Origin: Brachionus rotundiformis
Taxonomy: Eukaryota > Rotifera > Eurotatoria > Ploima > Brachionidae
Length of the DNA: 64,000 nt
Reading direction: 5' to 3'
NCBI GenBank assembly: GCA_016802295.1
Contig: JAESIW010000109.1
Location: 1,014,961-1,078,960 of the forward strand
Shown: positions 12,672-23,209 of the stretch, one piece after another
Layout: the number at the start of each line of letters is the position of its first letter
Position numbering within the stretch: the first letter of the stretch is position 1
Notes under the pieces: model-generated
Database searches by the model: none
What the model was told of the DNA's origin: nothing
What the model saw: the letters and a program-made list of their open reading frames with translations, nothing else
Position numbers and translations under genes: made by a program

Positions 12672-13718
12672 TTAAGGATAGTAATTGTTGGCAAAAATGT
12701 ATTGATGATACCCTTGACCAATACTGTCTCGTAAAATGTTGTAGTAGCATTCTCTATCTGTTCCAAAAGGTGTTATAATCAAAGGCTCAGATAAATCGAT
12801 CTTCTTGAGGGTCCAATTAATTGGCAAAACTACGTCTAAAGTAGGTCCATCTTTCTCAAAAGCATGCATTGCATAAAAATTTCCATTACCATCGCTTAAC
12901 TGATATAGCTCATTTTCAAAATAAACAGCTTGGCATTTATTTATTGTCGTAGAGACTATGTATCCTGGAGGAGGATTAAAGGAATCTTTTTTGCTAGGTA
13001 TATAGGTCATACAGATCAATTTAGCCATATCAATCCAAGTATAGTCCCTATAATTTGTTATTTTGATACATGTGTCATTTCTACAATTGTTGTCAGTATT
13101 TGGTGATCGAATAAAATAAGTTTTTTTAAACAATAAATTCCGGTTGATATTTTTTTTATATGGAAAAGAAGGCTCAAATTGTTCCCATTCTTGGTCATTT
13201 ATGGAATTGCTACCACCTGCTATAACAACTAGCTTGTTTAAGTTATTCATAAGCTCTTTGGCGAAACCAATTTGTCTCCATTCGATTTTATCTGGAAGTT
13301 TGGTCTTGTTGGTTGAATATCTCAAACCAACTTTGTCACAACTTGGAACAGCTAATAATTGAGCAATTACATTTTCTAAAAAATTTACTATTGAATCAAT
13401 TAAATTTGTTAAGCTTCTTTCTTGACGATTTGCTCTCTCATTTAAGACTTTTTTTGTTATTCGTTGACCAAGTGAAGTATTAATTAACTTTTGCCAATTG
13501 ATGTTGACTGAACCACTTGTTTGTTTAAGCAAATATTTGGCCAAATGAGGATGTTTTGAAAAAATATCAACTATTTCAACGATTTGGCTTTGATTTAAAT
13601 TTTCCAAATAAGATGGATTGGTTAATAATAGCTTTTTTATTTGATTGGAAACTGAATCTTCTTGGTATCCATAGCATGTGACAAAAAAACATAATAAAAT
13701 CGATATAAAAATCTTCAT
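12672..13718 (-). CDS. Secreted orphan protein
   Basis: I chose the internal Met at 13718 because it opens a classic signal peptide (MKIFISILLCFFVTCYG) of about 17 residues. The frame extends upstream to a Met at 13817, which would bury that signal. The mature protein is about 330 residues. Its first 130 are helical and Leu/Asn-rich, followed by a region with scattered cysteines (PSCDKVG, NNCRNDTCIK, LICMTY, NKCQAVYF, DRECYYN) compatible with disulphides, and it ends FANNYYP. NxS/T sites are present. There is no membrane anchor and no domain I recognise. Single exon. Extracellular or lysosomal location is inferred from the signal only. Confidence 0.65.
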   Translation of the reverse strand: MKIFISILLCFFVTCYGYQEDSVSNQIKKLLLTNPSYLENLNQSQIVEIVDIFSKHPHLAKYLLKQTSGSVNINWQKLINTSLGQRITKKVLNERANRQERSLTNLIDSIVNFLENVIAQLLAVPSCDKVGLRYSTNKTKLPDKIEWRQIGFAKELMNNLNKLVVIAGGSNSINDQEWEQFEPSFPYKKNINRNLLFKKTYFIRSPNTDNNCRNDTCIKITNYRDYTWIDMAKLICMTYIPSKKDSFNPPPGYIVSTTINKCQAVYFENELYQLSDGNGNFYAMHAFEKDGPTLDVVLPINWTLKKIDLSEPLIITPFGTDRECYYNILRDSIGQGYHQYIFANNYYP

Positions 13719-13818
13719 TTTTAAAGAGAAAACTTGTGATTTATTTTTAAATGAAAAAAACAGGTAATTCAAAAGGATTCTATAGATTACGTCAATATCA
13801 AAACCTTGATAAAACATT

Positions 13819-15645
13819 AGTAAATGTTAATGGAAAATGATTGTTAATTTATTTTATATTTTTTGGTAAATATTAATTTTCAGTCTCTAGAGAAATTTTT
13901 TACAAAATTATGTCAAATAGTTAAAACGAATAATTCGTTTAATTATTATTATTAAAAAACATTAATTTAATTCTTCTTTATTTTTAAATTAAATGTAAAA
14001 TATTTTAAAAATTAATTTAAATTTTGATGTGACTTGATGAAATTTGAAAATAATTACAATTATTAAATGTTTCGTATTATGTTATTTTTTGATTTTTAAT
14101 TTATTTTGGAAATTGGTTATTCTAATATTTATTATCCTAAAATGATTAAGACTCAGCAATTGACTTTTTTAATACTTCACATACTCTTCAAATTCATTTT
14201 CTTTTAAAATTATTAGCAAAAAGATTGTTTATTATTAGGTTTTATATCTATGATAATTTAATTTGAATCAAAAAATAAGTAAAGATTTCAATGCTTTTTT
14301 TGGTAAATAAATTCTACATATGATAAATAATTTTTGTATGTTTAAGGTTTCAACTGAATTCCGTGGATCTTAACTATCTTTATCTAATACTAATTATAAG
14401 CTGATTGATTCAGGTAGGAAATGCAGTATCAATTAGCCATTAAAAGTACTTTTTCGACCAAAAATTAATAAAACTTTTTTTAAAATCAGAACTTTACAGA
14501 TAATGGTTGAAAAGCTGTTCCACAATACTAAGTTATCCAAGAATTAATCAAATATTTTTTTATTTACAAAAAAATTAGATTCTAAATTTTTATTTCAACA
14601 AAATTTAAATTTTGGCATCGACCATCATCCAGAGTTGAATATGAAAAGAGAGGAAATCTGCTGTTAAGCTGTAGGTAGATGTTAGAAGTCTTGAGTTAAG
14701 AATTTTCAAAAGTCACTTGGTTTGTGGTTCCAAGCTAGTCTGAATAGTTGCCGAGTTCGGAGCCCATTAAGTGGTCGGATGAGTGGGGTTGTTTATGATG
14801 AACGTCCCTCTGGCTTCTTACGGAAAGAGCTGTCATAACTCTTCCAAAGCCGATCCCAAGCCCGGTAATAATAAATAATGATTAATTTACAAATAGTTTT
14901 AGTTTATTTAAAAAGAATTTAACTTAAATTAGTACTTATAGAAATATAATAATTTATATTGGCTCAAAATTTTGCATTTTTTCAAAAATAATTTTCTAAA
15001 AATCAAAACTTAAATTCGTATATTTTTTTCATTTTTAAATGATCAATCAATTGTGTACCAACAAATTAATCAAAAATTAAATAAAAAAAAGCAGATACTA
15101 TTTCTAATTAAATTTTGACAGACTTTAACTGTTACTAATATCATATATAAATAGTCTTACCCGGCGAGGTTTTTACTTCAGTACAGCCATTATAAAATTG
15201 AAAAGTATTTTATATATATTTTTATTATTATTCATTTAAATAAAATTTTAAAATAAAAAAAATTTAAAGTCTAATAAAGTTGTTTCTCTGGGTGATTTGG
15301 CTTGAATCACCCAATTTGAATAATACATTTAATATTAAAAAAGGATTATTTAGAATTAAATAGAAGATTAATTTCATACCGTAACAAAGTTAATTTTCTA
15401 TTATTTTTTGTTTAATTTCTAGACACATATTTTTTTTAAATCCTGGTTCACTTCAATTGTGGGAATAAATGGTAAATATCTAACTAAAAATTTAATAGAG
15501 AGGACTATTTTTCTCATTCTATTATTTCATTTTTTGGATCAAAACTCAAAATAAAAAACAAATAAATACGCTGATTAAATGAATTGATAACTTTTTAAAT
15601 AAGATTAGTCTAAACAACAACTACTAAATTACGCAAATAATTCAA
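13819..15645. other. Spacer containing one repeat-like patch
   Basis: AT-rich except for the SINE- or LINE-tail-like patch at about 14618-14878, listed separately. No coding sequence seen. Confidence 0.5.
14618..14878. repeat. Probable SINE or LINE 3'-end fragment
   Basis: An island much richer in GC than its flanks, with no open frame, ending in CCCGGTAATAATAAATAATG. The short AAT-type tail after a GC-rich body is typical of retroposon 3' ends. No second copy occurs in this window, so identity is unproven. Confidence 0.35.
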
Positions 15646-17877
15646 TCAAAAAGACCAATCTACTCCATTCGCAAGTTTTGTAGGGTCTGTTTTCTCACTT
15701 GGTAAAATGTAACCACCATTAAAATCAATAAATAGGGCTTTTTTTTCATCTTCATTTCCAATTAGACCCTCTATATGCTTCATAAAAGACTGGATGTCTT
15801 GAAAAATCCTTTTTTTATCACAGTAAAAGTTTCCTTTTAATGTACTGCATTCATTAGTGACTTGTGTTTCCGATTCTGAATAGCTTGGTTGCTCATTTGA
15901 CTGATATATTGACCAAATGTATCTTTCAAGCCTCTCTTTTAAAAATTGATTTTCATTTTCAAAATCAAAATAAAAATTAAAGCCATGTTTGTTTAATTTT
16001 GATGAAAGTCTTGTTGATTTTGGATGTCGCTCCATATCTAGCTGACAATAGCCATAATTAAGTCCCCACAAAGTAAATGCATTGGCGACCAACTTATTCT
16101 CTGATAAGATATAGCAAATTTGATCAGGCAAATAGGACTCAAAGAGTAATTGGTCTCTTTTCATGTTCAAATTTAAAATAAACTCCAATTTATCTCCATT
16201 TTTGAGGCTTACTCGGAACATAGCTACCGAACTTTGAATGAATTCAGTACGTTCAGGCTGTTCTTCGCGACAAAACTTAATCAAAAAATCCAAAAATTCT
16301 CCATTACTCATTCCAATGTTCATCAGATCAAAATCCTTTGGCTTTCTTTTGCACAAAAAGTCCAATATTGCGCCTCCTTTTAGTACCAATTTGTCTGTAT
16401 ATTTGAGAATAGTCTTTATCCAGCTGATTTGGCTAATTTCAAGCAAAAATTCCTCATAGCTCGAAGTGCAAATGAAAAATGGTGTTGAAGAGTTGAATTG
16501 GAGCAGTTGATTTGGACATTGGAAATTCAAATTTTTTGGCCAATTTGACTCGTTCACCTCAATTGAGTCTGTTTGTGACAATTTTACGCATTCAAATGTC
16601 TTCAACTCATTTTCGCCAATCTGTAACACCTCTGTCTCTTGCACATACACCACGCTCAATTTTTCCACCACTTCCTTATTGGCAAAATTTAAATCAGACT
16701 CAACAAATTCCATAAACAAATAGTACAAATCGTTATCATCAAAATCTTCCAATTCGGAAAAATATCTTTTTATCTCTAACAAGTAGCTTTTATTTTTGGT
16801 GACAAATTCTTTCTGGTCAGCAATCTCACCATGCCTTTTTATGAACAATCTTGCCATATTTTCATACTTGGTTTTAACAACTTTATCTTCTAGGAAATAA
16901 ACTCTCATATAAAGATAAATAATTATGAAATCAACTAGTAATGAATTGTTGAAAACTTTGTAGAGATTCATGACAAGAAAGCGAACTGTTTGACGAGTGG
17001 ACTGTTCGTCTTCATAGAATGGTAAGACAAAGTAGCATTCACCTTGTTTGGTCGTGACAAGAACATTTTTGTACATGAGATTGCGGAAGTGGTAATCAGC
17101 TGCCAGTGATTTGAATACATGAATGGTATTTTGGTTAGGGCCTGGTATGGAAACTTGGAGCTTTCCGCCCAGTGAAGGATACAGTGCATATTGAGCATCG
17201 TAAAATTTGAACTCAGCTGTGTTGCTGAAGTTGCTTTCGAGGGTTTTAAGGGCTCTTTTAATTTCATGTTTAGATCGAAAGTTATCTAAACTAGGAAAAA
17301 TAATGCTCCAATCTTTAACACCATTGAGGATATAATTGAAAATTGGAATAAAAATTTTGTAGTCTCTGATGAGATCAGTTTTTTCCGTGACAGAATTCTT
17401 TAAACTAGACCTAATGTTCTCCAAGTATTCATTAAAATTGGCAATTTTGGTTATCTCTGGAAATTCGAACAATTTCATTCTGGACAAATCATAAATGTTG
17501 AGAAAAAATGGATAAAGTTCAAGAAGAATATCATTATTTCGACCGAAGTCGAAAAATAAAGTAATTGATTTTCCGGTTACAATTCGGTAAAATAAGGCAA
17601 ATATTCGTGTTTTTTTGTGTAAATCTGAATCTTGAGAGATGAAAATGACATGTGGAAATTGTTTGACTGTAGACCAAAAGTATTTGGACAGGTCCAAGTA
17701 GTCTTTAGGTGTTTTAATTGGCAGATAGCTGGCTATTAGGCTTTTTTCAATCACTTCATCATTTAAACAAACATAGTTCTGGTCGAACTTTTCGTTTATT
17801 AACTTGCTGATATTACCAATGTTCAAGTCATTACAATTGTTGTCTATTAAAAGAAGAATTTGATCCTGAGTGCTCAT
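15646..17877 (-). CDS. Large intronless orphan with nucleotidyltransferase-like motif
   Basis: The first true ATG is at 17877, giving 743 residues from a single exon. Most of the protein matches nothing I know. Around residues 496-516 the sequence LVLKGGAILDF...KPKDFDL resembles the start of the nucleotidyltransferase fold seen in poly(A)/CCA-adding enzymes: a Gly-Gly, a helix, then a D-x-D pair. The basic residue usually present after the glycines (GGxxRD) is missing. The next 80 residues carry an LEFIL strand that could supply the third acidic residue. The N-terminal half is helical with no repeats, signal or membrane segments, so a cytoplasmic or nuclear protein is likely. Enzyme activity is not established; the motif could be coincidental. 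Confidence 0.7.
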   Translation of the reverse strand: MSTQDQILLLIDNNCNDLNIGNISKLINEKFDQNYVCLNDEVIEKSLIASYLPIKTPKDYLDLSKYFWSTVKQFPHVIFISQDSDLHKKTRIFALFYRIVTGKSITLFFDFGRNNDILLELYPFFLNIYDLSRMKLFEFPEITKIANFNEYLENIRSSLKNSVTEKTDLIRDYKIFIPIFNYILNGVKDWSIIFPSLDNFRSKHEIKRALKTLESNFSNTAEFKFYDAQYALYPSLGGKLQVSIPGPNQNTIHVFKSLAADYHFRNLMYKNVLVTTKQGECYFVLPFYEDEQSTRQTVRFLVMNLYKVFNNSLLVDFIIIYLYMRVYFLEDKVVKTKYENMARLFIKRHGEIADQKEFVTKNKSYLLEIKRYFSELEDFDDNDLYYLFMEFVESDLNFANKEVVEKLSVVYVQETEVLQIGENELKTFECVKLSQTDSIEVNESNWPKNLNFQCPNQLLQFNSSTPFFICTSSYEEFLLEISQISWIKTILKYTDKLVLKGGAILDFLCKRKPKDFDLMNIGMSNGEFLDFLIKFCREEQPERTEFIQSSVAMFRVSLKNGDKLEFILNLNMKRDQLLFESYLPDQICYILSENKLVANAFTLWGLNYGYCQLDMERHPKSTRLSSKLNKHGFNFYFDFENENQFLKERLERYIWSIYQSNEQPSYSESETQVTNECSTLKGNFYCDKKRIFQDIQSFMKHIEGLIGNEDEKKALFIDFNGGYILPSEKTDPTKLANGVDWSF

Positions 17878-17884
17878 TTTCAAA

Positions 17885-19278
17885 CAGGCTTTAAGCGCTC
17901 TAAAATGTTTCTAAAATAAAGTTAATTAGTTTTTAAAATTAAGTGTTTATTTAAAGAATAATTTTTGTTCAAGATTAGACTTTTTTTATTTTTGAAAAAA
18001 ATATACAAAAATTTTTTTTTTCTAAATTATGAATCTTTTCTCAACAAAAAGCTATTTATAAAAAAAGTTTTTTTGCTATATATTGGTTTTACAAGAGGTA
18101 AATATTATTTTTCGTCATGTAAAAATATTTATTTACTAAGCAATGTTTGGAACTCTGTCATATAATTTAAGTAGACATGGCAACTGTCTTTTAATGAGTT
18201 TTTTTTTTCTTTGCAACATAAGTATCTTAATTATTAGGATTTGAAGCTTATCTTTTTGTTTGTTGTTTCCAAACTTTAATTATTCAAATTATTTGCCATC
18301 CATTTAACTGTTTTTTACCTTTTTCTATTATGATCGATTTTTTGGTCTCTTTTGTGTGCATTTACTTTTTCAGGCCTCTAGACTTTTCTTTCAAGAATTC
18401 AACTTTTGAATGGATAAAGTGATGGTAAAGACAAAATTTGATGATGGATGGTACTTTTCGAAGGAAAGATTGTCACTTAACCTTTTAATTCACTAAATAT
18501 TTAAAACACCAACTTCAGTCAACTTAAATAGACTTAGCTGTCTATAATCCTACAGTAGAATAGGATGATCTCATAAGTAAGCAAGTTGTGATTACGGGCG
18601 ATCAAAAAAGAAGGTTTAAAAATTTAAATTGATCAAATTTTACCAAATTTTTAAGATATATTAAATATTCTTTTTTTTATTAAAAAGAATATATTAAAGT
18701 ATAGCTGTTCCAATGTTTATTTACAGAAATAGACCATCATTAACACCTTTACATATAATCATACATATAATCTTTGCCCTCTAATATCTTAACTGGGAAT
18801 ATCTTTGTTTAATACTTTATTTTAAGGAACAAAAAAACTAGATAAAATGAGCTGTCGATCATTTTTTTGGACATTTGGACAAAAAGATATTTGAAAAAAG
18901 AAATAAAATCTGACTTGAAACTTCTTTTAAATATACGGTTTCAATGTATATTCTTAAATATATTCTTTTTGTTATATCTTGCGAAAGGATAATGAAGACC
19001 GACTAACACCTCATTTATTTAAATAAGATAAAAATTTTACAAGTTAAAATAAATTTTTTATATAATTATCTAGAAAATAAAACATTGAAATATTAAAATC
19101 AAATTTTTTTGAATTTTCTTGCAAAATCAGAGAAAATTAAATTATATGAAATTTATTGAAAATTGAATGCTTAAATGTTGTAAATTATAACATTGATCTC
19201 TCGATCACAAAGCAATTTATGAATCTTGAGTACGCTGATTTTGATGTTGGTTCTGTCAGACTCTCAATATTCCTTAAA
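17885..19278. other. Gene-poor spacer
   Basis: 5' flank of the orphan gene, then AT-rich sequence. A patch near 18300-18600 is less AT-rich but has no coherent frame. Nothing else seen. Confidence 0.5.
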
Positions 19279-19740
19279 TTATATATAATTCCCGCCTAAA
19301 ATTTTTAGGGGAATTATGAAAGTATAGTAATTAATAAGAAGAAGATAACGTCTATCTGGTATTCTATGTTGGATTGAATATAAACCATTCTCTTCTAAGA
19401 AGTTGTTAATATCAAATTTGAATCTAAACAATTTAAATAATGACAAATAATAACTCTTGGCCAATTTGATTATTGCCTCTTTTGAGAAATAGCAAAAGAG
19501 AGTCAAACAATAGTCCAAATGAGGCAATATAAACGTCTTAAAAATCTGTATTTTTACATAAGTTGATAGATAGAATAGCCTCTTAATACTGAATAATTTT
19601 TTATTTACAAAAAATGAGATACTACATGCAAGTGTAGAAAAATTAAGATTTTGATCACTTTTAAAATCTATGATTTAATTCATACTTCAATTTCTTCTTA
19701 TTAGTCAGGTTTGTAATATTTTGAAATAAAAATCAAATCG
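19279..19740 (-). pseudogene. LINE reverse transcriptase C-terminal relic
   Basis: Read on the minus strand, the frames give KLFSIKRLFYLST, ILPHLDYC and then the C-terminal SIQHRIPDRR region characteristic of the part after the RT palm in CR1/Jockey-like LINEs. The frame is interrupted upstream of 19530 and the element is 5'-truncated. A related relic lies on the plus strand at 54660-55180. Confidence 0.7.
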
Positions 19741-20457
19741 AATTCGGAAAAAGCTTCTGACATTTTCAAAAATTAAATAATCTATACACAAAATTTTATA
19801 TATTTTAGTAAAAAAGGCAAATTTTTTTAGTAATTAACTTTCTTTTTTGATTTATCTGCTCTTAATTTTCTTCCATATTATATTGAAAATTAGTGATTAA
19901 AAGTTTTATTTTAAACAAAAATAAATTTATATAACCAAAATAAAGACCTCTTCTTTCTTATATTTCTTTCAGTTTTCCGTAAAATGGACTAAATTAAATT
20001 GCTTAAAGCAGTAGATTTAGCAATTATTTTTTAAAAATAAGCTACTCGATTTGTTAAGAAATGATATCGTTGCATGCAACTTTGCACATCTTCATTAAAA
20101 ATATACATTTGTTATGTATATTTATGTCACAAGTTTTTGGTCACCTAATACCTTCGAGTTTATTTGGTGACCAAGTTTGCTCACATAATTGGACTGGTGG
20201 GCCGAGGCCACATGTTATGTGAACTATTGATTACGTACGAGTTTAGCACCTTATTTTGACTATTTTTTATTCTTTTAAATATTTATTATGATAGATATTT
20301 TACTCGGTACAGATAAAACAAATAAATAAATAATTAAAAATTAGTTTAAAAATTTCAGAAATATAACAATCTAAAGTATTTAACAAAAAATAATTTGGAA
20401 TTTAAGCACATAAGTTTCTATTTGTTTTATTAATTAAAATAAAATAAAAAAAATTAA
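19741..20457. other. Spacer with paired hairpins
   Basis: 3' flank of the 5-HT2-like receptor. Two adjacent inverted repeats stand out: TTGGTCACC at 20137-20145 with GGTGACCAA at 20166-20174, and TCACATAA at 20181-20188 with TTATGTGA at 20215-20222. They may be the remains of a small foldback element. No ORF. Confidence 0.4.
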
Positions 20458-23209
20458 TTAATTTTTATAGCGAGTGGAACTATAAAACGAGCTGTCTTTT
20501 TCGTTTGTACACTTTGGAAACATGATTCTATTATGATTGCTTAAACTTGATTTTCGCAATGTTTTCAGTCTACAAAACATTACGTGTTTAAAAGCAATTC
20601 TAAACTTGTCATTAAATGCGTTATAAATGATTGGATTAATACAAGAAGATAGATAGCCAAGCCATGTTAAAGTATTTACCAATGTTGGGTGAATTGATCC
20701 TTTTGGAAATACAACAGACATAATATTTATGATTGCAAACGGTCCCCATGCAATCACAAAAATTACAAAAACTATACCAAGAACTTTGACCGCTTTTTGC
20801 TCATTTTTGACCGCTGTAGATTCTCTATAAGTTTGAAAAGCAGTTAGAGTTCGATTAATCAGCCTGTGCTTTTGAACAAGATTTCTGAATTTGTGACCAT
20901 TTTCGTCAATTAGATTACCATTAAGGACATAATTGTTAGGACTTTTTTTTTTCCTCAAAATTTTTTTGATTGAGACTTTTTGATACTTTTCATCACAACG
21001 ATAATCATTAAATCTTACAGAAAATTTGCTATCTTCTACCAATGTTTGTATAATTGGATGCTCGTTTTCATGTTTTTTCTTAAAGTCTTCAAGAACTGTT
21101 TGCAAACGACGCACTGTAAGTATGTACATTAGAATCATAATGAAAAGAGGAATTATAAATGATACAATTGAGCCGAATAAAATAAAATGACCGTTGTACA
21201 AAGCACAATTGCCATGTTGGATTATGTTAGATATATCCTGGTAGCTTAGAAAAATTATTGGTGATGCAAATAAAAATGATACAGTCCATGCAGCTAAAAT
21301 TAGAATCTTCGTCCTTGTTTTGGACTTTTCTCTATTTTTTAATGGATTGCGAATGCCAATGTAGCGTTCCTATAATTTTTACCAAATTTAGTTAGCCATT
21401 CAGAAATGTTTTTTTTAAACAAGGTGTTTTTAAAACTGAACAATTTTGATTGTTGGTAGAATTCTAAAATAAAAAGGTACTTGGAAGTTAGTAATACAGA
21501 ATGTAGAATCTGAATTGGATGGACATTCTAGTTCGATGACAAATTAGAGCTATTTTTAAAATGACAATTTAGAACTATTACAGTTTAGGTCAGAAGGCAT
21601 TGTGAAATGTCTTCCAATACAGAATTAAAAAAATTTTATGTTATGACCAAGGTAAGGAATTAAAATAAATAAAAGAAGAATTTGGCGTATTAATTCTTTA
21701 TTTATTTCTCATTGCCTTGAATTATATCCCCTTGAATAAGATTACAAGTTACAGTCGAGTCTTGTTATAACGATGCTATACGATATTCGATATTCGCTTT
21801 AAAACGACATTTTTTTTCATAATTTACATTCCCCAATATAATAATCCTTTAACATGCAAATTTGATCAATACGATATTGGTTAATACGATGTCCAATTTT
21901 TCTGCCCAAACACATCGTATTATCCAGATTCGACTGTATCTTATAACAAAACATGTGAGAATATGACAGTGAACTTAAAACCTGTAGAGTTAAACAGCGC
22001 TCCTGAGAAGAAATCAGTTATATATAGCATAAATAACTGTGCATCCATAACAGTTATAACTTATGTTCTAAAATGTTCAAAACTTGTTTTGTAAATGTGA
22101 AACAAACAAAGTGAAACAAACTTTGTTTAGCAAAATAGAGCAAAATCTCATTCTGCAAATAGCGTTAAAAATGGCTAAAAGAGAAATTAGGACTAGGATT
22201 TGTCGCATTAGCGATTTTTTAAGGTCTGTCTTTAACCGATTCCAAAAAATCCTGATAATTTGAAGCCAAAAATAGAGAGAGAAGTTAAATAAATAGATTA
22301 AAATATTTTAGAACCTGTGTCAATTAGTTATTTACATAGAATTTTGAAGATAAATAAACAATGAACATATTCATCCGAATCTCTTTAAAAATTGTCAATT
22401 AAGAAAAGTATTAAAAAACTTTAAAAACTTAAATCAGACATTTTTATTAAAGATCAAAGTTGTTCAGTTTTAAAAAATCACCCTGTAAAATATTCCTCAT
22501 ATGAGTCAAATTTTTAAAACATTCATTTATTCAAAAAATCTTAAATAAATTAAGTTTATGTAAAACAAAAGGCTTATCTTATTATTTAATGTAAAGCATA
22601 TTTGAGGAATTTTTCCAAATTATTTAAAAAAGATAAGCATAGATAGTAATTAAGTTGGAATGAATGAAATATAATTGTTATAGAACTTAATGAGTTATCT
22701 CTAAATTAAAAATGCCTTTCAATCTTAAATAGTTTTTTTTTTTTAATTATCAGCTAATTTATAATTTTACTCAATTTTTATAAAACTAATAAAAAATTTA
22801 AAATAAAACTTACACATGATATTATACATAATTGAAGTATACTGGTGTTGCACAAAAATACATCCGAAAATACAAATAATAGGCAAGCTGTATTGCTCAA
22901 AATCCAATTTTCTTGAAAGAAAAATTTACCAAATTTAATAAACTTAGACATTTTTTTACTAAAATAGCTTTTTTGGATACTCAATGGTATGACTAATATT
23001 GAAACTAAGAGATCAGTGCAAGCTAGTGAGAAGAGATATGAATTGGTAGCATTTTGTAGTTTAGGATCGATTCGGATGGCCATACAGACCAGAAAGTTCC
23101 CGAAAAACCCGACAATTGCAAAGACTGATAGAAACAAGACTGGCCATGTTGGCAAGTTGACACTTTGGATATAAAAAACTAGGCTATCTGTGGCATTTAA
23201 ACTCGGCAT
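20458..23209 (-). CDS. Serotonin 5-HT2-like GPCR
   Basis: Exons 23209-22814 and 21369-20458 are joined across a 1444-bp intron. A 48-bp segment (22959-22912) inside the first exon looks like an additional in-frame intron; removing it gives 419 residues, retaining it 435. 5-HT2 landmarks are strong: the amine-binding Asp of TM3 (SDVFLCNTSI), ERYIGIRNPL at TM3/ICL2, a TM5 with SFIIPLFIM, NEQKAVKVLGIVF leading into TM6, and WLGYLSSCINPIIYN in TM7. TM6 reads AWGPFA where family members have CWCPFF-like residues, so the second aromatic of the binding pocket is altered. One N-glycosylation site (NAT) lies at the N-terminus. Predicted plasma-membrane receptor for serotonin or a related amine. Confidence 0.9.
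21750..21938. mobile_element. Tigger/pogo-type MITE in the receptor intron
   Basis: Inverted termini begin TACAGTCGAGTCTTG on the left and read TACAGTCGAATCTGG inverted on the right, with a TA at each outer edge as expected for the TA target of pogo/Tc1-mariner elements. The interior has internal repeats of a CGATATT-like motif and no ORF. It lies in the large intron of the 5-HT2-like gene. The CAGTCGA terminus is typical of the Tigger group. Confidence 0.75.

Noticed and set aside
13719..13817. Longer start for the secreted orphan
   Set aside because: The extra 33 residues would bury a textbook signal peptide.
16238..16715. Plus-strand frames inside the large minus-strand orphan
   Set aside because: They are antisense shadows of the long conserved-looking minus frame; the same holds for frames opposite CPT1, the vWA gene, HACL1 and Gag-Pol.
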